Shown here: piece by piece, positions 9,905-18,929 of the stretch
Position numbering within the stretch: position 1 is the first letter of the stretch
How the letters are laid out: each line of letters starts with the position of its first letter
Assembly (NCBI GenBank): GCA_039810485.1
Contig: JBDHXA010000001.1
Coordinates: 43,861-107,860, forward strand
Length of the DNA: 64,000 bases
From: JADZAA01 sp039810485
GTDB lineage: Bacteria > Bacteroidota > Ignavibacteria > Kapaibacteriales > UBA961
Direction: 5' to 3'
Position numbers and translations under genes: made by a program
Notes under the pieces: generated by a model
The model's input: the letters and a program-made list of their open reading frames with translations, nothing else
The model's database searches: none
What the model was told of the DNA's origin: nothing

Positions 9905-11491
9905 CTACTGCAAGGGATCAGCTTTTTGGGGCAAGTATGGCAATACAATGGAAGAATTTGCAATTCGCCACACACATTTTCCGCATAGTTCGGCAACGCG
10001 AAGCAATTTGGGAAAATTGATTTTATCCGCTTCGTCGCCTAATCCGTGATAATCGGCATGTTCACCGGTAAAGAAAAACAATACCGGAATTTTGTTCATT
10101 GCAAAACTTGCCTGATCGCTTCTAAAAAAGAAACTTTCAATATTATATGCAATTTTGAAAGGATGCTTTAACTCCTTGTTTTCTTCTTCTGCTATGTCGG
10201 CCAATTCTTTGCAGCGAGTATTGCCGCCAAGCGACAAGGAGTCGTCGGAATTACGTCCAATCATATCCAAATTGAACATTGCCTTGCATTCTTTAAGTGG
10301 TAAAAGCGGCGAATCGCAATACGCTTTTGATCCGAACAATCCTTTTTCTTCGCCGCTGAAAGCAATAAACACTATCGAGCGTTTTGGATTTGATTGTGCA
10401 AATTGTTCGGCAAGCAAAAGCAATCCTGTTGTGCCGGAAGCATTATCATCGGCGCCATTGAACACAGTATCGGTATTTGGAGCTTTGGCATGAAGCCAGC
10501 CAACATGGTCGTAATGCGCTCCAATAATAACATAATCGTTAGTCGTATCGCTTCCTTTAATGATGCCAACAACATTTTTAGCCGTGATGTTGTCGGTTTG
10601 TAAGTTGACTGTAAGTTCGGATGCTGAGACGGAGTCTATAGGAAATGACTGTGGTTGTCCACTTTTTACAATGCGAGTTTGTATCTCTGTGAGCGTAGAT
10701 AAGCTGCCAAACAATGCAGATATAATATTTTCACCAATACTGATGAATGGAATTAACGAATCGGAGCTTTTCGAAGCTAACTGCAAAGGCAGTGCATCTT
10801 CCGACATCTTAGGGAAAAGTGATGGCCAGGGGAATCCGCTTGGTTTAGGCAGAATAGAATTACTTAGCAAACTGACATTAACGACCAAACAGCCGACAGC
10901 GCCGTGCCGCAATGCTGTGCGTGCCTTTGCTGAATAGAGAGAATATTGCCATATTTGCCGACGTAACGCACTGTCTTTCAGAATTGAATCTGAGAAATTG
11001 GGAACTCCTCGAAAAAAAACGACAACTTTTCCGCGAACATCTATTCCATTATAATCATCATAGTGCAATTCAGGAATCTGAATACCATAGCCGACAAAAG
11101 CAATAGCAGTATTTCTTAGCTCGCCAGAGCCGGTGTTTTCAAAGGGAACATAGTCATCTTTTGGAATATATGTTGTTTCATGTGATGGAGTTTTGATGCG
11201 CAGCGTCAAATTATTGCCAAGCCGAGAGCGCTGTAGTTTGTAATTATGGAAGTAGCTTCCGTTAATGGGTAATAATCCATAATTTGAAAATTGATTTGCA
11301 ATATAATTGGCGGCTTTGTCAAGTTCTGGGCTTGGCGTATTGCGTCCTTTCAACGAATCGGATGCAAGGAAATACAAGTGTCCTTTTGCGCGTTTAATAG
11401 CATCAGGTTCGTTGGCAATTGCTGGCAATAGAAGAAATGAACTTGCAGCTAGCAGACCTAAAAAAGCGAAGATATGATGTTTGGCAAGCAT
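9905..11491 (-). CDS. M28 family zinc peptidase with PA-like insert
   Basis: A 528-residue exported peptidase. Residues 1 to about 26 form a signal peptide (LLAASSFLLLPAIANE). A protease-associated domain spans roughly 120-260. The M28 di-zinc core follows: H326 in GAHYDHVG, D348 in GADDNASG, catalytic E381/E382 in FSGEEKG, D409 in NLDMIGR and H482 in DYHG. All metal ligands are present, so it should be an active aminopeptidase of the bacterial leucine or glutamate-carboxypeptidase II-like type. No T9SS tail is visible, so it is probably periplasmic or surface-associated by other means. It lies about 100 bp after ribF and upstream of the M1 peptidase on the same strand. No strong promoter was seen in front of it. 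Confidence 0.92.
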   Translation of the reverse strand: MLAKHHIFAFLGLLAASSFLLLPAIANEPDAIKRAKGHLYFLASDSLKGRNTPSPELDKAANYIANQFSNYGLLPINGSYFHNYKLQRSRLGNNLTLRIKTPSHETTYIPKDDYVPFENTGSGELRNTAIAFVGYGIQIPELHYDDYNGIDVRGKVVVFFRGVPNFSDSILKDSALRRQIWQYSLYSAKARTALRHGAVGCLVVNVSLLSNSILPKPSGFPWPSLFPKMSEDALPLQLASKSSDSLIPFISIGENIISALFGSLSTLTEIQTRIVKSGQPQSFPIDSVSASELTVNLQTDNITAKNVVGIIKGSDTTNDYVIIGAHYDHVGWLHAKAPNTDTVFNGADDNASGTTGLLLLAEQFAQSNPKRSIVFIAFSGEEKGLFGSKAYCDSPLLPLKECKAMFNLDMIGRNSDDSLSLGGNTRCKELADIAEEENKELKHPFKIAYNIESFFFRSDQASFAMNKIPVLFFFTGEHADYHGLGDEADKINFPKLLRVAELCGKCVWRIANSSIVLPYLPQKADPLQ

Positions 11492-11592
11492 AGGAAGCCA
11501 TTTTAAGATATGGAATTAACATCAGGGAGTTGAAATATATGCTATAAGATTTCGCAGGTATTTTTCCTTTCTAAAACGAATTTTTGCAATTG

Positions 11593-12543
11593 CTACTGCG
11601 CCGCTTCAATTGCTTCGATAAGATCATAGCACTGATAGCGATCGTCATTGATCTGGGAAAGAAACAGATCAGCACTGGCAAATTTTCGTTCGTTGCGAAC
11701 AAATTTGAGAAATTGCACTTTTAAGTTCATATCATATAGCATACCGCTGAAATTCAAGTAATTAACCTCAAGCGAGGCTTCAGTGTCGTTAGTGAAAGTT
11801 GGTCTGACGCCGACATTTGCCATGCCGTATATAAGTCGTTCTTCGATTTTGGATGAAACAAGATACACTCCATTGCCCGGAAGCAGTTTGTTTGTATCCG
11901 ATATCTGAATATTCGCTGTTGGTGCTCCTAATCGTCGTCCACGTCCGTCGCCACGAGCAACAATTCCCTGCACAAAATAGGAATAGCCCAGCATATTGTT
12001 GGCTTCCTCGATATTCTTAGCGTATAATGTCTTGCGAATTTTTGTGCTGCTGATATCAATGCCGTCAAGTTCGAAAGCAGAAATTTTTTCAACCTCAAAT
12101 CCAGCTTCAATACCAACTCGGCGTATAGTATCTTCTCCGCCTTCGCGATCTTTCCCAAATACGTGGTCATACCCGACTAAATATTTAGAAACACCTATAT
12201 TCTTCACAAGAAAATCTCGAACAAACTGTTCCGGGCTGATTCGCGAAAATTCTAATGTGAACGGAATTATTACAACCGTTCCAATGCCGTGCTCTTCAAG
12301 AAGTTGCAGGCGTTCTTCGAGTGTGTTAAGAAGGCGAATTGGCTCTCTGTCAGATTTCTTCAAGACAAGCTGAGGATGAGGATCGAATGTAACGACAATA
12401 GGAATGCCGTTTATTTCACGCGCTGATTCTATTAAGCGGCCGATGAGAAATTGATGTCCTCGATGAACGCCGTCGAAGGTGCCGACGGTTATTACGTGCG
12501 GTTGAGAATCAAGCAACACATCATGGATGGATTGCACTTTCAT
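11593..12543 (-). CDS. ribF: Bifunctional riboflavin kinase/FAD synthetase RibF
   Basis: A 316-residue cytoplasmic enzyme that phosphorylates riboflavin to FMN and adenylates FMN to FAD. The N-terminal nucleotidyltransferase half has GTFDGVHRGH (about 22-31) and the ISSTKIR motif near residue 170. The C-terminal flavokinase half has the GRGRRLGAPTANI region near residue 202. Length and domain order match the prokaryotic RibF family. It is the last member of the rimP-nusA-infB-rbfA-truB-ribF run, 40 bp after truB, an arrangement common in many bacteria. An ATG start at 12543 fits the family's usual N-terminus. Confidence 0.95.
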   Translation of the reverse strand: MKVQSIHDVLLDSQPHVITVGTFDGVHRGHQFLIGRLIESAREINGIPIVVTFDPHPQLVLKKSDREPIRLLNTLEERLQLLEEHGIGTVVIIPFTLEFSRISPEQFVRDFLVKNIGVSKYLVGYDHVFGKDREGGEDTIRRVGIEAGFEVEKISAFELDGIDISSTKIRKTLYAKNIEEANNMLGYSYFVQGIVARGDGRGRRLGAPTANIQISDTNKLLPGNGVYLVSSKIEERLIYGMANVGVRPTFTNDTEASLEVNYLNFSGMLYDMNLKVQFLKFVRNERKFASADLFLSQINDDRYQCYDLIEAIEAAQ

Positions 12544-12583
12544 CGGACATTGCTCCTGAATTCGAAAAATTGTTAATGTTCAA

Positions 12584-13321
12584 TCAAAAAATTGTGCTTG
12601 AAGCGTTACGCACGTCAGAGATTGAAACAGCATTGTCAGCAATAAAATCGCCAATTGCTGTTCGCCGTAGTGAAGCTAAATAACCGCCGCATCCAAGGGC
12701 AGCGCCGACATCACGAGCCAACGATCTTATATAAGTGCCTTTGCTGCAAATGACATCTATCTCTATAAACGGAAGCGCAATATTTTGTACTGCAATGTCG
12801 GCGATATGCACTTTTCGCGGTTGAGGTTCAACCTTTATGCCTTTTCGCGCGGATTTATACAAGGGCTGTCCGGACATTTTTACTGCAGAAAATGCCGGAG
12901 GTATTTGCTCTATTGCACCTTGAAAGTTTTGTAAAATCTCAACTATTTTTGAGAATGTCACAAAATTTGTGTCTGTCATATTTTCTTCCGGTGCTTCGGC
13001 ATCATCTGTTCTTGTTGTTGCTCCAAGCTTTATTGTTGCCGCATAGCGTTTGTCAAGACCTTGAAATTCTTCAATACGCTTAGTGGCTTTTCCCAAACAA
13101 ACAATGAGCAATCCGGTTGCAAGTGGATCAAGTGTGCCGGCATGTCCAATTTTGCGAATATGCGTCAACGACCTTAGTTTTGCCACCACATCGAAGGATG
13201 TCCAATGCATTTCTTTATTAATCAAAGCCATTGCGCCGTCAGATCGAGCCGCGTTAAACCATGAACTAATATCACTGTCCAAATTTTGCCTTGAGAGCAT
13301 AGGCATCCCTATTTCACTCAT
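12584..13321 (-). CDS. truB: tRNA pseudouridine-55 synthase TruB
   Basis: A 245-residue enzyme that makes pseudouridine 55 in the T-loop of tRNAs. The catalytic motif GHAGTLDPLATGLL (about residues 59-72) contains the active aspartate; KRYAATIKLG and the later CSKGTYIRSLARDVG motif are also typical. The start overlaps the rbfA stop in an ATGA arrangement at 13318-13321, which supports this start and suggests translational coupling to rbfA. It lacks the longer C-terminal PUA extension of the E. coli enzyme, as many short TruB proteins do. Confidence 0.95.
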   Translation of the reverse strand: MSEIGMPMLSRQNLDSDISSWFNAARSDGAMALINKEMHWTSFDVVAKLRSLTHIRKIGHAGTLDPLATGLLIVCLGKATKRIEEFQGLDKRYAATIKLGATTRTDDAEAPEENMTDTNFVTFSKIVEILQNFQGAIEQIPPAFSAVKMSGQPLYKSARKGIKVEPQPRKVHIADIAVQNIALPFIEIDVICSKGTYIRSLARDVGAALGCGGYLASLRRTAIGDFIADNAVSISDVRNASSTIF

Positions 13322-13722
13322 TCACTGGTATCGGTATTATCATGGAAATGCTGCTCTTCACGAGCAATGCGAAGCTCTTCGTCCTTTTGCCTCACATTAT
13401 GAAGCAGCGAAGAAATATTGTTCATAGCGTCTAGCGTCTCGTCCTTGAAAAAGCGCAATTCAGGCGCATGGCGAAGATTTATTTGTCGCGCCACAAATGA
13501 TCGAATTTTTTTCTTATCTTCTTCAATGCGCTCCATCACATCAGCAATGGTTGCTTTTCCACCAAAAACGCTAATATAAATTTTTACAGATTGCAAATCA
13601 TCTGCTACTTTTACTGAGGTTACAGTAATAAGCCCGGCAGAAAGCTCCGAAGCGATTTTACGCAATGGATCGGATAGCGCTTCTTTAATGAGGCCGGCGA
13701 CTTTCTCAGTACGAATAGACAT
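13318..13722 (-). CDS. rbfA: Ribosome-binding factor A
   Basis: A small KH-like protein of about 134 residues that binds the 30S subunit near 16S rRNA helix 1 and helps late maturation, especially in the cold. Typical features are the opening RTEKVAGLIKEALSD, the ITVTSVKVADDLQSVKIYISVFG strand region and LRHAPELRFFKDETLD near residues 90-105. The frame is open further upstream, but only to a TTG at 13767; the ATG at 13722 places RTEKVA at the N-terminus as in the family. Its stop overlaps the truB start by four bases. It lies about 50 bp downstream of infB in the same run. Confidence 0.93.
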   Translation of the reverse strand: MSIRTEKVAGLIKEALSDPLRKIASELSAGLITVTSVKVADDLQSVKIYISVFGGKATIADVMERIEEDKKKIRSFVARQINLRHAPELRFFKDETLDAMNNISSLLHNVRQKDEELRIAREEQHFHDNTDTSE

Positions 13723-13775
13723 GTTAATTGATAAATATAATATGCTGGAAACACCGCGGTTAAGCAATTAGTACA

Positions 13776-16700
13776 TTAGCTTAGCTTGCGTTTGATTTCA
13801 ACAGTTTTTACCGATTCAATGATGTCGCCAATTTCAATATCGTTGAAATTATGCAGCAGAATGCCGCATTCATAGCCGGCATCTACCTCGCGAACATCTT
13901 CTTTGATGCGCTTGAGCGAGTGCAATGTACCCTTGAAAACTGGGAAGCCCTCGCGAAGAACACGGACGCGGTCGTTTCTTGTAATTTTGCCGCTTTGCAC
14001 ATAACATCCGGCAATGACGCCGGTTTTGCTAATGCGGAAAGTTTGACGCACTTCAACAACTCCAGTAATTTCTTCTTTTATTTCAGGCGAAAGAAGACCT
14101 TCGAGCGCCATTTGAATTTCATTAATGCAGTCATAGATAATGGAATACAACCGAATATCAATAGATTCATGCTCGGCAGATTTCCGTGCGGCAGCAGTTG
14201 GCTGCACATTAAATCCAATGACAATGGCGTCGGAAGCAGAGGCAAGCATCACGTCTGTCTCGGAAATAGCACCTACGCTAGCATGAAGGATATTAACTTG
14301 CACTTCGCTGTTTGACAATTTAAGCAACGAGTCGCTAAGCGCTTCTACCGAACCGCCTACATCACCTTTGATCAGTAATCGAAGATCTTTAACGCCGCCT
14401 TGTTGAATTTGCTGAGAAATTTCATCAAGCGTTTTATGACGAACTTGGCGGAATTGCTGTTCGCGAGCAAGCTGCTGGCGTTGATTTGCAATTGAACGTG
14501 CTTGTACGTCGGAGTCCATCACATTATATAAGTCGCCTGCTTGAGGCAATCCGTCGAAGCCGGAGACCTGAACTGGAGTAGATGGAGCAGCTTCTTCTAC
14601 ACGATTGCCGCGCTCGTCATACATTGCTCGAACACGTCCGGAATGAATGCCGGCAATAAATGCATCGCCAATTCTAAGAGTGCCTTTCTGAACCATTACA
14701 GTAGCCAATATGCCTTTGCCTTTGTCCAAGTGCGCTTCGATAATTGTTCCGCGAGCATGACGGTTAGGATTGGCTTTTAGCTCCAAAATTTCTGCTTCTA
14801 ACAGCACTTTTTCAAGCAGAGCGTCGATATTCTTGCCTATTTTTGCAGATACTTCTACGCATTGCGCTGTTCCGCCCCATTCCTCAACGAGCAAACCACG
14901 ATTAGCTAACTGCTGACGAATTGTATCGGGATGAGCATCCGGTCTGTCAATTTTATTGATTGCTACAACAATTGGAACATTTGCAGCTTGAGCATGGCTG
15001 ATTGCTTCAATGGTCTGAGGCATCACGTTATCGTCGGCTGCAACCACAAGAATCACAATGTCGGTAACTTTTGCGCCGCGAGCGCGCATGGCTGTAAATG
15101 CTTCATGTCCGGGAGTGTCGAGGAACGACACAAATTTGCCGTTTGGAAGTTCTACGCGATATGCGCCTATATGCTGTGTAATTCCTCCTGCTTCGCCGGC
15201 AACCACATTGGCTTTGCGAATATAATCAAGCAAAGAGGTTTTTCCGTGATCAACGTGTCCCATTATTGTAACAATAGGCGGACGCGGCTGCAATGATGAT
15301 TCATCATCTGCTTCGTCTTCAAGCATTTCTGTGGACTGCTCATCCACAAATTCAACTTGAAAGCCATAATCATCGGCTATCAAAGTTATAGTGTCTTTGT
15401 CTAACCGCTGATTGATGCTCACCATCAGTCCAAGCTTCATACACTTCACGATAATTTCGCTGGCGCTTACCCGCATTAAATTTGCAAGCTCACCGGTGGT
15501 AACAAACTCAGTAAGTTGAAGAATTGACGAGTCGCGTTCTTTCTCTTCGAGTCGTAGTAACTCTTTTTCTTCACGCTCGGCTTTTTTCTTTTGACGCATT
15601 TTACTGCGAAAGCCCACAGACGAAGTTTCGTCCATGCCATGCAATGTTTCGCGTATTACTTTGTCTATTTCTTCGCCGGAAATTTGTTCTCTTATTGATT
15701 TTTTTCTTTTTTTCTTCTTTTCATTTGGACGTGCATCTTCAGAGCTTGTCGTACTTTGAAGCGAAGAACCCGACTTTGCAAATTTGTGAAATGGCTTGTC
15801 TGCCCCTAATTGAATTTTTTTATCGTTGTCTTGTTTAGGCTGTGAAGTAGAAAGCGTCTTTTTCGATCGTTGCACATTGTCTTGAGAATGCTGATGTCTG
15901 TTTGAGTCGCTACTGTAGCTGCGGTCCCTATTGGGGTTCTGGTTACGGCCTTGTCTATTATCGTTATAGGTGTTGGGTTGCGTTTGACGTTTAAGGTCAA
16001 TTTTACCAACGATTGTAAGTCCGGGAAGTTGAGGCATAGCGCCCGCTTCATATTCAATCTCAAGTATTCTGCGCCGTTTTTTTCTTTTTCTATTTCCTGC
16101 CTGGGAATCTTCCTTTGCAGTTGTATCTTCTTGTTGCTCTTGATTCGCATCTATAGGCGCTTCGCTCTTTGCTTCTGTTGCTGCTATATCTGTTAGATCT
16201 GCTTCTATTGATGCGGGAGTTTCCAACGGTTGAGCTTGTGTGATATGTGCAATATCTGGCTCTGCATCTTCCGATTTTTCGGCTGGTGCGGTATGTTTCT
16301 TATTCCTAGCAGATGATTTTTCCGTTGTTCTCTTTGTTTCTGAAATAGTATCAGCTATTGTTGGCTTATTTTCAGTTTCTTGCAGCGTTGTTTCAACAAT
16401 AGGTAGTTTTTCATCTACTATGACTTTTTCGCCATATTTTTCTTCGGTTAAAAAATCGTCTGTACGGGTTTCTTGCTGAATGATAGAGTTTGAAATCTCC
16501 GAAATTTTGGACATTTCTTCGGAAATCTGCGCTGTATTCTCGGTCGTTGCAGCTGGTTCTGAGGACTCTGTATTGTCTTCTTCTGTATTTGCTATTCGAG
16601 ATGAACGTTGATGCTGCTCTAATCTCTCGCGATGCTTTTCGGCAGCTTTATACTCTTTCTGAAATTTTGCCAGAACAATTTCTGTCATTTCATCATCAAG

Positions 16701-16823
16701 CATTGAGGTTGGCTTCGCGTCAATGGAATAGCCCTTCGAAAGCAGAAATTCTACAATCGTATCTTTCCCAATATTTAATTGCGAGGCAATTTTGAACAGT
16801 CGTGTTCCTTTTTGGACAGCCAT
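13776..16823 (-). CDS. infB: Translation initiation factor IF-2
   Basis: A 1015-residue GTPase that delivers initiator tRNA to the 30S subunit. A winged-helix IF2_N-type module opens the protein (residues 1-50), followed by a long low-complexity charged linker (about 60-425) rich in Glu, Lys, Gln and Thr, a second IF2_N module (about 430-490), and the G domain with GHVDHGKT (522-529), DTPGHEAF and NKID. Domains II to IV complete it, with the fMet-tRNA-binding C-terminal domain intact. The linker makes it longer than the E. coli protein, which is common in this phylum. The gene is 57 bp downstream of nusA. Confidence 0.96.
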   Translation of the reverse strand: MAVQKGTRLFKIASQLNIGKDTIVEFLLSKGYSIDAKPTSMLDDEMTEIVLAKFQKEYKAAEKHRERLEQHQRSSRIANTEEDNTESSEPAATTENTAQISEEMSKISEISNSIIQQETRTDDFLTEEKYGEKVIVDEKLPIVETTLQETENKPTIADTISETKRTTEKSSARNKKHTAPAEKSEDAEPDIAHITQAQPLETPASIEADLTDIAATEAKSEAPIDANQEQQEDTTAKEDSQAGNRKRKKRRRILEIEYEAGAMPQLPGLTIVGKIDLKRQTQPNTYNDNRQGRNQNPNRDRSYSSDSNRHQHSQDNVQRSKKTLSTSQPKQDNDKKIQLGADKPFHKFAKSGSSLQSTTSSEDARPNEKKKKRKKSIREQISGEEIDKVIRETLHGMDETSSVGFRSKMRQKKKAEREEKELLRLEEKERDSSILQLTEFVTTGELANLMRVSASEIIVKCMKLGLMVSINQRLDKDTITLIADDYGFQVEFVDEQSTEMLEDEADDESSLQPRPPIVTIMGHVDHGKTSLLDYIRKANVVAGEAGGITQHIGAYRVELPNGKFVSFLDTPGHEAFTAMRARGAKVTDIVILVVAADDNVMPQTIEAISHAQAANVPIVVAINKIDRPDAHPDTIRQQLANRGLLVEEWGGTAQCVEVSAKIGKNIDALLEKVLLEAEILELKANPNRHARGTIIEAHLDKGKGILATVMVQKGTLRIGDAFIAGIHSGRVRAMYDERGNRVEEAAPSTPVQVSGFDGLPQAGDLYNVMDSDVQARSIANQRQQLAREQQFRQVRHKTLDEISQQIQQGGVKDLRLLIKGDVGGSVEALSDSLLKLSNSEVQVNILHASVGAISETDVMLASASDAIVIGFNVQPTAAARKSAEHESIDIRLYSIIYDCINEIQMALEGLLSPEIKEEITGVVEVRQTFRISKTGVIAGCYVQSGKITRNDRVRVLREGFPVFKGTLHSLKRIKEDVREVDAGYECGILLHNFNDIEIGDIIESVKTVEIKRKLS

Positions 16824-16879
16824 AATAGTATACAGAATGGAAATTAACTACGTCGTTTTTTGGCAGAAAAACTGCCTAT

Positions 16880-18190
16880 TTATTCTTGCGCGTCCATAAT
16901 TTGCTGGCGCATATCCGGTCTTTCGTCCTCTTCAAATTCAGCCAGAATGATACCTCTTATTTCCAGCAGCAATTCTTTGGTCATGCCTTCTATTCCGAGC
17001 ACGGCGTCAATGTCAGCATCGAGGAATTCTCGAGCTGTATCAATTCCCAACTCAATGATTTTATCATACATTTCACGCCCAAGCTCATCGCGGAATTCAA
17101 TAAGTTCAATATCTTCGCCGCCCTCTTTTACCAGAGAAATTGAATAGCCAGTTAATTTTGAAGCGAGACGAACATTCTGACCGTTTTTGCCAATGGCAAG
17201 AGAAACTTGGTCGTCTGGCACCATCACTGTTGCAGTGCGTGTTTCAGGGTTAACAACTATTTCTTTAACCTTTGCAGGAGAAAGAGCCCGTGCGATAAAT
17301 AATTTAGGATCAGTAGAAAATTCTACAACATCGATGCTCTCATTGTTAAGCTCGCGTACTATAGAATGAATCCGTATTCCTTTCATCCCAACGCAAGCGC
17401 CAACGGGATCAATGCGCTCGTCGTAGCTTTGCACTGCCACTTTCGAGCGTTCGCCCGGCTCACGCGTTATAGCTTTTATTTCGATTAGACCGTCGAACAC
17501 TTCTGGAATCTCCACTTCAAACAATCGCGCAAGAAATTGATTCGATGATCGCGACAAAATAATGTCAGGTGCGCCGCTACCTTGCTGACGCCGAACTTCA
17601 TGCACTATAGCGCGGATAATTTGATTTTTCTTGTATTTTTCATTGTGTATCGTTTCTTCGCGCGGCATTCGCATTTCTACTTTATTGTGCATTATGAGCA
17701 GGCCGCCATGTCGCACCTGATATACCTCGCCTACAAGAATTTCGCCGATTTTTGCAGCATATTCGTTATATATATTGTCTTTTTCAACGTCGCGAATTCG
17801 TTGATTTAGCATTTGTGCTGCAAAGAAAATTAGTCGGCGTCCGAAACTTTCCGAGATGTTTTCCAACGTTATTTCTTCGATGAATTCATCGCCGATTTCA
17901 TACGGATCTTGAGAGAGTTTTTGAACATCTGCTAATGAAATTTCAAGAGTTTCATCTTCTACATGTTCAACTACAGTTCGCAAAAGATAAATTTCGATAT
18001 CTCCTTTGTCCATATTTACAATGATATCAAAATTAGCCTCGCCATACTTTTTATGAACAAGTATTGAGAGAGTTTCCTCAAGAATACCTTGCAATAATTC
18101 GCGGTCAATGCCTTTTTCCCGCGCCATTTCTGCAAATGCCTCAATAATTACTTTTTTATCGAATTTTGGTTTGACTTTACGACGTGCCAT
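16880..18190 (-). CDS. nusA: Transcription termination/antitermination factor NusA
   Basis: A 436-residue RNA polymerase-binding factor that modulates pausing, termination and antitermination. An N-terminal polymerase-binding domain (1 to about 125) is followed by an S1 domain (about 130-200, ILVGEVYQVRHGGLLIM), then two KH domains (about 225-345) with DPVGACVGMKGIRI and VSLAIGKNGQNVRLA. A helix-hairpin-helix-like C-terminal segment (about 385-420) remains, but the long acidic repeats of E. coli NusA are absent. It lies between rimP (150 bp upstream) and infB (57 bp downstream). The 150-bp gap before it holds an AT-rich stretch and only a weak 5-bp hairpin, so it may depend on the rimP promoter. 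Confidence 0.96.
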   Translation of the reverse strand: MARRKVKPKFDKKVIIEAFAEMAREKGIDRELLQGILEETLSILVHKKYGEANFDIIVNMDKGDIEIYLLRTVVEHVEDETLEISLADVQKLSQDPYEIGDEFIEEITLENISESFGRRLIFFAAQMLNQRIRDVEKDNIYNEYAAKIGEILVGEVYQVRHGGLLIMHNKVEMRMPREETIHNEKYKKNQIIRAIVHEVRRQQGSGAPDIILSRSSNQFLARLFEVEIPEVFDGLIEIKAITREPGERSKVAVQSYDERIDPVGACVGMKGIRIHSIVRELNNESIDVVEFSTDPKLFIARALSPAKVKEIVVNPETRTATVMVPDDQVSLAIGKNGQNVRLASKLTGYSISLVKEGGEDIELIEFRDELGREMYDKIIELGIDTAREFLDADIDAVLGIEGMTKELLLEIRGIILAEFEEDERPDMRQQIMDAQE

Positions 18191-18339
18191 AGTCGGAACA
18201 AATCGGTTGTTAAAAAAAGAAAAAATATATTAATACCAACAAGTAAGCTGATTATTTTAATCAAAAAGTGATCTGAGCACTTCTACATAAAAGCATATCA
18301 TTTAAAGATATTCCAGCAATACGCCTTATCTTGAGCGTT

Positions 18340-18834
18340 TTAGAATTTTATTAGCACGACAGCAGAAGAAATATCAGAATAATAAATTGTGCGCTCAGTA
18401 TTTTCTGCCGGTTGTTTTAGCGTTTTTCTGCCATGTGTTTGCGGCGCTAATACGATGCCGCTTTCTATAGTTTTATGCAAAATTCCGGTTATGATTTCTC
18501 CGCTTAGGGTCGATATTTTCAACAGTCGGCCTTTATGCTTTGGAAATTGCCATGGTTCTGAAAGCGGACGGTCAACACCTGGCGAAAGCACTTCAAACGT
18601 CGCAATTGACGATAAAAAAGAGTCGTGTTCAATTATTTTGTCAAGCGCTTTGCTTACGCTTCGACAATCTTCATGACTGATGCCTTTTTCAGAGTCAATA
18701 ATTATTTCAAGTATTAAATGCTTAGGCAAAGAGCCGCGAACAACTATTTCGAGTAAATAGACGCCAAATCCGCGGCAAATTGTGCTTATGGCTTCTGTAG
18801 TTTCAGACGGCGTTTCCGGTTTGTTTGCCGGCAT
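18340..18834 (-). CDS. rimP: Ribosome maturation factor RimP
   Basis: A 164-residue protein needed for 30S subunit assembly. The family signature is present: GVYLLEIVVRG near the N-terminus, LILEIIIDSEKGISHEDCRSVSKALD in the middle (the typical IDxxxGhs-DC-S pattern), and the VLSPGVDRPL motif at about 104-113 that ends the N-terminal domain. It is the first gene of the rimP-nusA-infB-rbfA-truB-ribF run. A Bacteroidota-type promoter lies 65-95 bp upstream and a terminator-like hairpin lies between promoter and start codon, so expression may be attenuated. No clear Shine-Dalgarno sequence precedes the ATG. Confidence 0.95.
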   Translation of the reverse strand: MPANKPETPSETTEAISTICRGFGVYLLEIVVRGSLPKHLILEIIIDSEKGISHEDCRSVSKALDKIIEHDSFLSSIATFEVLSPGVDRPLSEPWQFPKHKGRLLKISTLSGEIITGILHKTIESGIVLAPQTHGRKTLKQPAENTERTIYYSDISSAVVLIKF

Positions 18835-18846
18835 GACAATTTCAAT

Positions 18847-18872
18847 AAAAAATGGGCTTTGTGCAGCCCATT
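18847..18872 (-). terminator. Intrinsic-terminator hairpin in the rimP leader (possible attenuator)
   Basis: On the minus strand an 8-bp perfect stem (aatgggct/agcccatt) with a 6-base loop is followed directly by a T run. It lies between the predicted rimP promoter (18899-18929) and the rimP ATG at 18834, only 12 bases before the start codon. It could end transcription from upstream or attenuate the operon; no gene upstream on this strand needs a terminator. Confidence 0.75.
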
Positions 18873-18898
18873 AACATAAATAAATCAATAATCATTTG

Positions 18899-18929
18899 CA
18901 AATATAAGGAATTTCTAACTGTTGCCAAA
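18899..18929 (-). promoter_or_regulatory. Bacteroidota-type promoter for the rimP-ribF operon
   Basis: On the minus strand TTTG (18926-18929) is separated by 19 bases from TATATTTG (18899-18906), matching the Bacteroidota housekeeping consensus TTTG-N19-21-TAnnTTTG. Transcription would start near 18892, giving a leader of about 55 bases that contains the hairpin at 18847-18872. Confidence 0.7.

Noticed and set aside
9781..9996. Minus-strand ORF of 71 codons between the M1 and M28 genes
   Set aside because: It overlaps the 3' end of the M28 gene in another frame and shows no domain or good start.
18191..18339. Weak hairpin AAGTG/CACTT before nusA as an internal terminator
   Set aside because: Five base pairs with a 7-base loop are too weak to support a call.
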